The translations under genes and the position numbers were made by a program. From positions 1,278,290 through 1,342,289 of the forward strand of contig NZ_WMCD01000001.1 of the NCBI RefSeq assembly GCF_010994275.1: a DNA stretch of 64,000 nucleotides, given 5' to 3'. Shown here piece by piece: positions 1 to 8,320 of this stretch. The DNA is from Cyclobacterium jeungdonense (GTDB lineage: Bacteria > Bacteroidota > Bacteroidia > Cytophagales > Cyclobacteriaceae). Each line of letters begins with the position of its first letter. Position 1 is the first letter of the stretch. The notes beneath the pieces are model-generated. The model ran no database searches. It was not told where the DNA came from and saw only the letters and a list, made by a program, of their open reading frames with translations.

Positions 1-288
1 AGGGAAATTGTAAAAACTTTCATAGCCATCATCCGACCCATCCATTCCTGGCCATTCATCCCTCCATATCAAGGTCCCATCGGGATTGGTGTATTTTTCT
101 ACGAATTCCATCGCTGCCGGATAGAGGGCATCCATTAATTGCCTTTGCAAAAGGGCCCATTCCGGAGGTGGTGCGGGAGCATGATAGGGAACGGATTTAA
201 GAATGGTGGTGTCCGATTGGGGGAAAACAGCAGGTGATACCAGTAATAGAATAAAACACAAGCAAATGCTAAGAAAAGGATTCATCAT
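1..288 (-). CDS. Secreted protein of unknown function, 3' part outside window
   Basis: Only the first 96 codons lie inside the window; the gene runs off the left edge. The start is one of two consecutive ATG codons (at 288 or 285). Residues 4-22 are hydrophobic and end near VFPQ, a signal peptide, so the product is exported. The mature part opens with a Pro/Ala-rich stretch (YHAPAPPPEW) and continues with an aromatic and acidic stretch containing WRDEWPG and DGYESF. I do not recognise a named domain. The gene is divergent from the nucleoside hydrolase gene and shares a 232-bp AT-rich upstream region with it. A role in the nearby polysaccharide-degradation genes is possible but is only inferred from position. 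Confidence 0.75.
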   Translation of the reverse strand, partial: MMNPFLSICLCFILLLVSPAVFPQSDTTILKSVPYHAPAPPPEWALLQRQLMDALYPAAMEFVEKYTNPDGTLIWRDEWPGMDGSDDGYESFYNFP

Positions 289-520
289 ATCGGTAATTTG
301 GGAATGAAATATAATAAAATATGCATTTAAAATAAAATGATATTACGCTATAACCGACAGTTATCGAAGCGCGCACAATTCTTAGCCACTATCGTCGGTC
401 AATACATAAATTAACCAATAAAGGTATTAGTTGGAAAATAGTTACGTTGTTTATACCTTTTCCATGTTGAAGAAAATTACCTTGAATCCAATTCCCCGTC
501 TCATCAAACCAATTATTATT

Positions 521-1546
521 ATGAAAAAAAACCTTACACGACTTGCATTTCATCCAACCATCCGAAAAAGTAGTGCTGTTTTGGGACTGGTGCTATTTTT
601 TTTAGTTTTTGATGGGTTTTCCCAAAATTACCCCGGCCTAACCGACCAGTTCAGACTAAGCCAGTTGGAACCTCCTCAGGGAAAAGTACAAGTAGTCATT
701 GATACGGATACGTATAACGAAATAGATGATCAATTTGCGGTAGTTTATGGTTTGCTTTCACCCGATCAAATGGAGGTAAAAGCCATTTATGCGGCACCTT
801 ACCTCAATAATCGTTCAGTAAGCCCTAAGGATGGCATGGAAAAAAGCTTTGAGGAAATTGAACGGTTGTTGGATAAACTGGCCATGAAACGGGAAAATTA
901 TGTTTACCGTGGATCGGATGCATTCCTTGAGAGCCTGGATAAACCGATTGAAAGCCCTGCTGCCAAAGATCTGATAAGCAAAGCAATGAATTCGGAAGGG
1001 CCCTTGTACGTTCTTACCTTGGGAGCTCCAACCAACGTCGCTTCTGCCATTCTTTTAGAACCAGAGATCATTCATAAAATTGTGGTGGTTTGGTTGGGTG
1101 GAAAAGGACTGAATTGGAAGACAGCAACAGAATTTAACCTGATGCAGGATCCCATCGCTTCTCAAATACTTTTTGATTCTGGTGTACCCCTTATCCAAAT
1201 TCCTACCCAACCCGTAACCTCCCACCTTGCGACAACGGTGGCTGAAATCGAAACTTACCTGAAGGGAAAAGGTGAAATCGGCGACTATTTGGTCGAGATT
1301 TTCAATGATTACAATAAAGGCGATCCATTTGGATGGTCCAAGGTGATTTGGGATATATCCGCGATAGCTTATGTCATCAATCCCGGCTGGTTCAATACCG
1401 AAATCAGAAGCAGCCCCTTACTCACCGATCAGTTGACCTACAGTTTTGACAATACCCGGCACTTATACAGGGTGGCGACTTACTTGAACAGAGACCGCAT
1501 ATTCGGCGACATGTTCAAGAAGATCCAGCAGTATACTATGGAATGA
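521..1546 (+). CDS. Secreted inosine-uridine preferring nucleoside hydrolase family protein
   Basis: The 341-residue product has a signal peptide of about 35 residues (hydrophobic core LGLVLFFLVF, ending near GFSQ). The nucleoside hydrolase signature is near residue 60: VVIDTDTYNEIDDQ, with the Asp cluster that binds Ca2+ and the ribose in this family. Further family features are LTLGAPTNVA, corresponding to the conserved LGPLTN region, and VVWLGG. The family cleaves N-glycosidic bonds of ribonucleosides to free base and ribose; an exported copy would act on external nucleosides. The open frame extends upstream to a TTG at 431, but the ATG at 521 gives a normal signal peptide and is preferred. 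A strong hairpin follows the stop, so it is probably a single-gene unit. Confidence 0.85.
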   Translation: MKKNLTRLAFHPTIRKSSAVLGLVLFFLVFDGFSQNYPGLTDQFRLSQLEPPQGKVQVVIDTDTYNEIDDQFAVVYGLLSPDQMEVKAIYAAPYLNNRSVSPKDGMEKSFEEIERLLDKLAMKRENYVYRGSDAFLESLDKPIESPAAKDLISKAMNSEGPLYVLTLGAPTNVASAILLEPEIIHKIVVVWLGGKGLNWKTATEFNLMQDPIASQILFDSGVPLIQIPTQPVTSHLATTVAEIETYLKGKGEIGDYLVEIFNDYNKGDPFGWSKVIWDISAIAYVINPGWFNTEIRSSPLLTDQLTYSFDNTRHLYRVATYLNRDRIFGDMFKKIQQYTME

Positions 1547-1564
1547 TCTGGTTTGAATAAAGAG

Positions 1565-1595
1565 GAGATTGTCCAGATTAAACCTGGACAATCTC
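1565..1595 (+). terminator. Intrinsic-type terminator hairpin after the nucleoside hydrolase
   Basis: A perfect 12-bp inverted repeat, GAGATTGTCCAG and CTGGACAATCTC, is separated by a 7-nt loop and starts 18 nt after the stop codon. It is followed by the pyrimidine-rich stretch TCTTCCCTCGTCTTT. The stem is long and the T-tract is imperfect. Confidence 0.75.
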
Positions 1596-1741
1596 TCTTC
1601 CCTCGTCTTTATTATTGATTTTATCATAAAAAGTGTTCCTGGGCTCAATTGGTAACGCACTTAGGCAAAACCCCTTACCCTATTTTACAGTATACATTGG
1701 TGCTACCATTATCCAACGACCATAATAATAAAATCAAAACG

Positions 1742-4174
1742 ATGATAACAACAAAAAATATTAAGTCCATACTTGCCTGCACTTTAATTTTTTTGGGTTT
1801 TTCAGCATTAATATTTATTGAAAACCCTGTGCTGGAAAAAATCGAAACCAACCTATCAGTTTGGAGAACCAATTATGCGCCTGAAAAGGTCTATGTTCAC
1901 CATGATAAGCCCTATTACATGACAGGAGAAGTCATATGGCTTAGCGCTTACCTGGTCCATGCTTCCGATTTAACGCCAAGCGATAAAAGTAAAATCCTAT
2001 ACGTAGACTTGATCAATGATAAAAATGAGCTTGTAAAAAAACTTAAACTTGAAACCGACCAGGGAAGAACTAATGGAGATTTGTCGATTCCAGGTGATCT
2101 TCAGGAAGGAGAATACACCTTGGTCGCCTACACAAACTGGATGAGAAATTTTGGTGAGGAGCAGTTTTTCAAAAAATCCATCTACATCTGGTCTCCGGAA
2201 TCAAAAAATAAAGACCCGGAAGCGCCGGTCAACTCCCATCCAGATTTTCAGGTTTTCCCGGAAGGAGGTGAAATGGTAAATGGTATTAATGGAAGAGTGG
2301 CCTTCAAGGCAACCGGATCTGATGGTCGGGGAATTAAAGTAAATGGCGGCATCTACGATGACACTGGTTTAAAAGTGACTGATATCGTTTCAACCCACGG
2401 GGGAATGGGTGATTTTGATATTACCCCGGACCCTTCCAGATCCTATTTTGCAAAAGTTACTTTTGAAAACGGCTACTCTCAAGAATATCCTCTGCCGGAC
2501 GTTTCCACCGTAGGGTTTGGGATGGGTTTTGAAACTAAGAGAGAATTGATAGAAATTAATACCTTCACCAACCAACCAGGGGGTGAAAACGTATTGCTAA
2601 CAGGAATCGCCGGGGACCAATTATTGTACAGCAAGGAATTTCATCTGATTCCAAATGAGAAATACCTGTCGGAAATTCCCAAATCGGCATTTCCAACCGG
2701 CATCGTTAGGTTCACACTTGCAAAATCAACGGGTGAACCCCTTGCTGAGCGTTTGGTATTTGTAGACCATGCAGACCAATTAAACCTGACCATTAAGTCC
2801 AATCAGCAACAATTTTTAAGCAGGGAGCAGGTCATGCTAGAAATCGAAGCCAGAGACCAGCAAGGTAATCCTGTGTCTACCTCCTTTTCACTGGCAGTCA
2901 CTGACGATCAGTTGGCCAGTAAGGAAAGGGAGGGCTTGCAAATCCAATCCTACTTGCTATTGACCTCTGATTTAAAAGGGTATATTGAATCTCCAGGATA
3001 TTATTTCAACCCTGAAAACAAAGACCGGCATGCCGCCTTGGACTTACTGATGATGACCCAGGGATGGAGGAGGTTTGCCTGGAAAGACCTACTTGAAGAT
3101 AATTTCCCAGCGATAGACCATTCGCCTCAATTTGACATCAGCATCAGAGGGAGCCTACAAAAAGACAACGGTGACCCCATACAAGACGGAGAAGCTATTT
3201 TGTTTTTGAAGGATAAATACCAAACATTTATTACCACCGAAACAAATGAAAATGGAGATTTCGTTTTTGAAGGCTTTCATTTCAAAGATTCTATTGATGT
3301 TTTGATCCAGGGAACCGATGCGCGAGGAAGAACGGGCAATGTAAATGTAAGTATTGACGATGAAGTGTATTTTCCGCAACTGCAAGAAACGGAAAATTTG
3401 TACACCAAATCGGGTGCGGGTGCTATAAACCGAGACTATTTTTCTCCAAGCTTGCCCTTGTTTCAGGGAATTGAAACTGATATCAACAGTTTGGAATTAG
3501 GTGAACTATTACTGGAAGAGGTAATTGTGGAAGGCAGGGCAGAAATCTCCCGACCGTTTACCCTGCACCGGAATGCAGACGTGGTCATTGAGGCCAATCA
3601 ACTTCCTACAGCTCCTTCAGGGAATATCTTGGAGGTATTACAGGGAAGGGTTGCCGGTCTTCAGGTATTTCGATCCGGACCAAATCAATTCAGTGCTGTA
3701 ATCCGGGGACAAGGCACACCACTGTATTTGTTGGACGGTGTTCCTGTGGATGAAAGCATGCTGCAGAGCATCAATCAATATGACATTAGCAGAATCGAAA
3801 TCCTAAAGAGTCCCGGTAACGTTGGGATTTATGGCGGAAGAGGTAGTGGTGGAGTAATCGCATTATTTACCCAGAGAGGGCCAACCGAAATGGAAGACCC
3901 AGAAACTGGCGATCACATCATCATCCAACGAGTAGGTGGTTTCAGCAAAACCAGGCAGTTTTATTCTCCAAAATACGGAGAAAATACAAGATCGGAAACC
4001 CCTGATTTTAGAAGCACCATCTATTGGAACCCAAATGTCGTGACCAATGAAAACGGCATCGCTAAGGTCAACTTTTTTACGGCTGACAGAAGCACCTTAT
4101 ACAGGGTAATCGCAGAAGGCATTTCCGAAAAAGGGAAAGTCGGCCAGGCAGAATTGATGTTGGAGGTATATTAG
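1742..4174 (+). CDS. MG2-domain protein with TonB-receptor plug domain and no beta-barrel
   Basis: The 810-residue exported protein starts with a hydrophobic segment (residues 9-24). A macroglobulin MG2-type beta-sandwich follows (about residues 35-130; VYVHHDKPYYMTGEVIW and the later GEYTLVAYTNWMRN). Further Ig-like domains fill the middle. Residues about 628-713 are a TonB-dependent receptor plug: NILEVLQGRVAGLQV, then PLYLLDGVPVDE, then ISRIEILKSPGNVGIYGGRG. The C-terminus (WNPNVVTNENGIAKVNFF) resembles the A2M-like domain that ends such proteins. No 22-strand barrel follows the plug, so it is not a transporter. Such plug-bearing MG2 proteins are frequent in Bacteroidota; their role is unclear. 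The frame is open from a TTG at 1649, but the ATG at 1742 sits directly before the signal segment and is preferred. Confidence 0.8.
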   Translation: MITTKNIKSILACTLIFLGFSALIFIENPVLEKIETNLSVWRTNYAPEKVYVHHDKPYYMTGEVIWLSAYLVHASDLTPSDKSKILYVDLINDKNELVKKLKLETDQGRTNGDLSIPGDLQEGEYTLVAYTNWMRNFGEEQFFKKSIYIWSPESKNKDPEAPVNSHPDFQVFPEGGEMVNGINGRVAFKATGSDGRGIKVNGGIYDDTGLKVTDIVSTHGGMGDFDITPDPSRSYFAKVTFENGYSQEYPLPDVSTVGFGMGFETKRELIEINTFTNQPGGENVLLTGIAGDQLLYSKEFHLIPNEKYLSEIPKSAFPTGIVRFTLAKSTGEPLAERLVFVDHADQLNLTIKSNQQQFLSREQVMLEIEARDQQGNPVSTSFSLAVTDDQLASKEREGLQIQSYLLLTSDLKGYIESPGYYFNPENKDRHAALDLLMMTQGWRRFAWKDLLEDNFPAIDHSPQFDISIRGSLQKDNGDPIQDGEAILFLKDKYQTFITTETNENGDFVFEGFHFKDSIDVLIQGTDARGRTGNVNVSIDDEVYFPQLQETENLYTKSGAGAINRDYFSPSLPLFQGIETDINSLELGELLLEEVIVEGRAEISRPFTLHRNADVVIEANQLPTAPSGNILEVLQGRVAGLQVFRSGPNQFSAVIRGQGTPLYLLDGVPVDESMLQSINQYDISRIEILKSPGNVGIYGGRGSGGVIALFTQRGPTEMEDPETGDHIIIQRVGGFSKTRQFYSPKYGENTRSETPDFRSTIYWNPNVVTNENGIAKVNFFTADRSTLYRVIAEGISEKGKVGQAELMLEVY

Positions 4175-4356
4175 AAATTCAAGGAAAAGGGGACTGAGGG
4201 AAATGATTCGATGAGATGTGGTGATGCCTCTTCATTTTCCACCGCACTTCCCGAATTTCATAATTCCAAAACTTGCAAGGCAGTACCGATTTTTAGCAAT
4301 TTCGGTTTGTACTTCTTAATTTGGTGAATTGGTTAGAAAATAAACCCATCCTAATA

Positions 4357-7300
4357 ATGAAAATAAAAATCGTTGCGCTTTTATTTTTATTGCTATCTTA
4401 TTCCAATTCATTAGTATCTCAGACCACCTCTCCGGAGCCCCCACTGGTTTTTCCCCGGCAATTTGTCCACCCGGGCATGCTTCAAAGCCAGGCCGATCTG
4501 GAGTACATGAAAGCCAAAATAAAATCAGGTGACTCACTATGGGTGGCTGCCTACCAGCGGCTTCAGGAGGAGGCTTCCATGGATTTCGAACCGCAAGCCT
4601 TTACCCATGTAGTGAGGGGATCCTACGGAAGGCAGGGTCAGGGCCACCGTGAGTTGTCTGCCAGTGCCATGGAGGCCTACCGGCAGGCATTGCTTTGGTA
4701 TGTTACCGATAACCGGCAACATGCGGAAAAAGCCGTTTCCATCATTAGCGCCTGGTCTGAGAAATTATGGGATTTTGATGACAATGATGCCAAGTTGATC
4801 GCCGCATTGACAGGACAGCATTTTCTTAATGCTGCTGAAATACTGAAATATACCTACGATGGCTGGGAGGATGATGAAATCAAGGCTTTAGAAAGGATGA
4901 TGTTGACGGTGTATTATCCGTATATCCGTGATTTTTTTACTGAAGCAAATGGCAATTGGGACGCCTCCATGATTCACACCATGCTTTGCATTGGGGTGTT
5001 CACCGATAGATCAGATATATTTCAACGGGCTGCCGAACGTTTCTACTGGGGGCCCAACAATGGAGGTATAACCAAATACATTTATCCCAATGGACAAATT
5101 CAGGAATCCACAAGAGATTGGCCCCATGTTCAGTTGGGTCTGGGTGAATTTGCCAAGGCTGCGCAGGTAGCCTGGACTCAGGGTATGGATTTTTATGCGG
5201 TTGCGGACAAAAGACTGGCGCTGGGCTTTGAATATACCGCTAAGTACATGTTGGGAGAAGAAGTCCAGGCCTATGGAACCATTTCTCCCAGAGGAAGAGG
5301 TGAATTCAGGGATATTTACGAATCCATATACCATCATTATACTCAGGTTAAAAATGGCAAGTTGCCTTATACGGAGAAAGCAATCCAGCAAACCCGTCCT
5401 TCATCCTCCTGGTATTTTCTGATATCCCAACGGGCCCCTGCCCTGTCGGAAACACCTGTTTCAACCAATCCTCCATTAGAAAGCGCTAGGCAGCGAACCG
5501 GCGTGGCGGAAAACCCAGACCGAAGCATTAAATCTGACGATCTGATCGTAAAACCAGGAGAGTCCATTCAGAAGGCTTTGGATAAAGCTGCTGGTACGGG
5601 TAAAAAAGTAATGTTGGAGAAAGGTATTTACCGATTGGATCATTCCCTGCTCATACCCGGTGAAACCCATTTGGAAGGCATGGGAGCAGGCACCATTTTG
5701 ATTTTGGGAGCGGACAAAGCAGGGATTACCATTGGTAACAAAGTACCGGAAATTCAACATGTGGTTATCCGGAATTTGCTGATAGAAGGCGCCACATCTG
5801 TGGATCCCGGCAACGATCCCAACCAGGGTCGGAGGCAACGAGGAAGACAATCGGCTTTGCGTCGGGAAGGCCTGGTATTTTCAGCCGATAAGGACGGTCA
5901 AATAAAACACATTACCCTTGAAAATGTCACGGTTAGAAACTTCACCAAACATGGAGTTTCCATCCGGGGAGCGGAAAACGTACAGATTATTCATTGCGAT
6001 TTCAGTGACAATGGATCCAATGTGGTTCCCGGAAAGGGCCTCCACCATAACCTTCACCTGATGCGTGTGACAAATGTAAAAGTTACGGATGGAAGGTTCA
6101 GTAACTCACCTTGGGGAAGCGGCATACACCTTTTATTTGGCGAGAACGTTGTCCTGGCTGGAAATGAATCCGCCAGAAACAAACTTCATGGAATACATAT
6201 CACTGAAACTAAAACCGGCTTGCTGGAAAATAACCTGCTGGAAGGAAATGACCTGCATGGTTTGTTTTTGGATAACTGGATGGAGGGAGTTCACGATTTT
6301 GACGTAAAAAGCAATATTTTTAGAAATAATGGCGGCAAAGGAAGCAGTAGTCTGGAAGGAAACCAGGGAACAATAGGATATAATTTATCCGTGGACAATA
6401 AAGAGGACATTGTATATGGAAAAACCACGGATGCTTTCCATAAAAAATACCAACACCTGCTTGCCTTAATGGATTTCGAAGCGGGATTTTTAACCGAATC
6501 TACCCAAAATGCCGGGAATCCATTGGTAGCTGCCCGCGAGATGTTACACCATTACCGGGAAAGGACCACTGTAAAGCACCCAGTTGACCGCCAGGAATTG
6601 ATGCGAATGGAAAATCCTGCCAGTGAAAGAGAAATGGAAATGGCAAATGATGCGCTGGCCCATATCATGGTAGGCCAACCCGCGTATCCTCCCTTTTATG
6701 TAGGGGAAGACATTGATTGGGGTAGCAGACCCGTCAGCGACAACGAATGGGTATGGCAATTGAACCGCATGACTTTCTGGGATGCCATGGCAAAAGCTTA
6801 CTGGCAAACGGGTGAGGAAAAATACGCCAGGGACTGGGTTCGGCAAATGATGGATTGGGTAGAAAAAAACCCAAGAGATGCCGCGCATCACTATGCCTGG
6901 AGGTCTATTGAGACTGGAATCAGGGGCCACCGATGGACCAACCTATTCCAGTATTTTCTGGACTCCCCTTCGTTTACCCCTGAAGCCTTAGTGAGCTTTT
7001 TGGCCGCTGTGCAAGAGCATGCCGATTTCCTCATGACCAAGTACAGTAAAGGCAGCAATTGGGCGTTGATGGAAGCAGAAGGGCTGGCCTTCATTGCCAT
7101 GACATTTCCGGAATTTAAGGAGTCCAAGGCCTGGATGGAGGAAGCTATTTCAAGGTTTAGCAACGAAATAACCCATCAGGTTTACCCTGACGGCCATCAG
7201 CGCGAACTCGCCTTTGGCTATCATATGGGCAGTATCCGCTGGTTTTTGCGGACCTATGAACTGGCAGAAATGAATGGAAAAGGCCACCTTTTCCCAGATT

Positions 7301-8310
7301 CATACCTTCAGATGATAGAAAAGATGGCGGAGGTGTCTATGAAACTTGCTTTTCCTGACGGTACAGCTCCGCAATTTGGTGATGCCTGGACGGGCAAACC
7401 CGGTCAGTATTACGAGCACTTAACGGAATGGGCAGCATTATTTGACCGGCCTGACTTTTTGTATGTGGCCACAGAAGGGCAACAGGGAGAAAAACCGGCT
7501 GCTACCGCTTTTGCCTATCCCCACAGCGGCCTTTATTCCATGCGCAGCAGCTGGGACCCACAAGCCATTTGTTTGGTACTAAAATGTGGGCCAAATGGCG
7601 GCGGTCACAGCCAACCGGATAACGGAACGTTTGAATTGTACGCTGGCGGAAGGAACCTCACTCCCGACTCGGGTAGCTTTATTTACAGTGGTGATCCTGA
7701 AGGAAGGGCCTGGTTCCGGCAAAGCAAAGTGCATCAAACCCTTACCCTTAACGGTGAAAACATCGCTTATGCACCGCGCTTGTTATTATGGCAACCCGGT
7801 GTAGATCACGATCTTCTCGTTGTTGAAAACCAAAACTACGAAGGCCTCGCCCATCGGAGGGCGGTGATCTTTTTTGATCATTCCTTTTTTATACTAATTG
7901 ACGAGGCAATTGGTGATTTTAGCGGAATACTGGACCTAAATTTCCAGTTGGCTCCAGGGCCGGTAAATCTGGATAAAGGAAATTTGAAGGTATCTACCCA
8001 ATTCTCCGATGGCTATAACCTATTCCTTCAAACCCAGGCTCAGGAGGGGCTACTACTGGAAGAAGCGGAAGGTCAGGTATCCTTTGTCTACACCAAAAAG
8101 GAACCTCGCCCGGCTTTTTCCTTTAGAAAGGAATTGATCGGAGGATCCGATGGAGAGCGGTTTATCACACTGCTTATTCCCCATCGGGAAGAATTGCCAG
8201 CCGTGGATGCAAAAATTCTGGGAAACCCGACCATCGGTTCAAACAAGATTAGTATTCAGGTAAGCCATCAGGGAAAAGAAGAAACGATTACATACGAATT
8301 ATCAGAATAA
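4357..8310 (+). CDS. Three-domain secreted polysaccharide lyase: alginate-lyase-like, beta-helix and heparinase II/III-like
   Basis: The product is 1317 residues with a signal peptide (1-22, ending LVSQ). Residues about 38-355 resemble the alpha-helical alginate lyase superfamily (QALLWYVTDNRQHAEKAV, NGNWDASMIHTMLCIGVF, QESTRDWPHVQLGLG). Residues about 397-692 are a right-handed parallel beta-helix (SIQKALDKAAGTGKKVMLEKG, then repeated VVIRNLLIEGA/ITLENVTVRNF rungs). Residues about 708-1317 resemble heparinase II/III: an alpha/alpha toroid with SNWALMEAEG near 899 and GYH near 955, then a beta-sandwich starting near HSGLYSMRSSWD with GGGHSQPDNG. Each part is usually a separate enzyme, so the fusion is unusual. 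The frame is uninterrupted through both junctions. ATG 4357 is chosen over TTG 4321 because it directly precedes the signal peptide. The next gene begins 10 nt downstream, so the two are probably cotranscribed. The substrate is likely a uronic-acid polysaccharide, but this is inference. Confidence 0.8.
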   Translation: MKIKIVALLFLLLSYSNSLVSQTTSPEPPLVFPRQFVHPGMLQSQADLEYMKAKIKSGDSLWVAAYQRLQEEASMDFEPQAFTHVVRGSYGRQGQGHRELSASAMEAYRQALLWYVTDNRQHAEKAVSIISAWSEKLWDFDDNDAKLIAALTGQHFLNAAEILKYTYDGWEDDEIKALERMMLTVYYPYIRDFFTEANGNWDASMIHTMLCIGVFTDRSDIFQRAAERFYWGPNNGGITKYIYPNGQIQESTRDWPHVQLGLGEFAKAAQVAWTQGMDFYAVADKRLALGFEYTAKYMLGEEVQAYGTISPRGRGEFRDIYESIYHHYTQVKNGKLPYTEKAIQQTRPSSSWYFLISQRAPALSETPVSTNPPLESARQRTGVAENPDRSIKSDDLIVKPGESIQKALDKAAGTGKKVMLEKGIYRLDHSLLIPGETHLEGMGAGTILILGADKAGITIGNKVPEIQHVVIRNLLIEGATSVDPGNDPNQGRRQRGRQSALRREGLVFSADKDGQIKHITLENVTVRNFTKHGVSIRGAENVQIIHCDFSDNGSNVVPGKGLHHNLHLMRVTNVKVTDGRFSNSPWGSGIHLLFGENVVLAGNESARNKLHGIHITETKTGLLENNLLEGNDLHGLFLDNWMEGVHDFDVKSNIFRNNGGKGSSSLEGNQGTIGYNLSVDNKEDIVYGKTTDAFHKKYQHLLALMDFEAGFLTESTQNAGNPLVAAREMLHHYRERTTVKHPVDRQELMRMENPASEREMEMANDALAHIMVGQPAYPPFYVGEDIDWGSRPVSDNEWVWQLNRMTFWDAMAKAYWQTGEEKYARDWVRQMMDWVEKNPRDAAHHYAWRSIETGIRGHRWTNLFQYFLDSPSFTPEALVSFLAAVQEHADFLMTKYSKGSNWALMEAEGLAFIAMTFPEFKESKAWMEEAISRFSNEITHQVYPDGHQRELAFGYHMGSIRWFLRTYELAEMNGKGHLFPDSYLQMIEKMAEVSMKLAFPDGTAPQFGDAWTGKPGQYYEHLTEWAALFDRPDFLYVATEGQQGEKPAATAFAYPHSGLYSMRSSWDPQAICLVLKCGPNGGGHSQPDNGTFELYAGGRNLTPDSGSFIYSGDPEGRAWFRQSKVHQTLTLNGENIAYAPRLLLWQPGVDHDLLVVENQNYEGLAHRRAVIFFDHSFFILIDEAIGDFSGILDLNFQLAPGPVNLDKGNLKVSTQFSDGYNLFLQTQAQEGLLLEEAEGQVSFVYTKKEPRPAFSFRKELIGGSDGERFITLLIPHREELPAVDAKILGNPTIGSNKISIQVSHQGKEETITYELSE

Positions 8311-8320
8311 CCCAAAAACC

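Noticed and set aside
353..399. Inverted repeat ACCGAC ... GTCGGT between the first two genes
   Set aside because: Only 6 bp with a long spacer; not distinguishable from chance.
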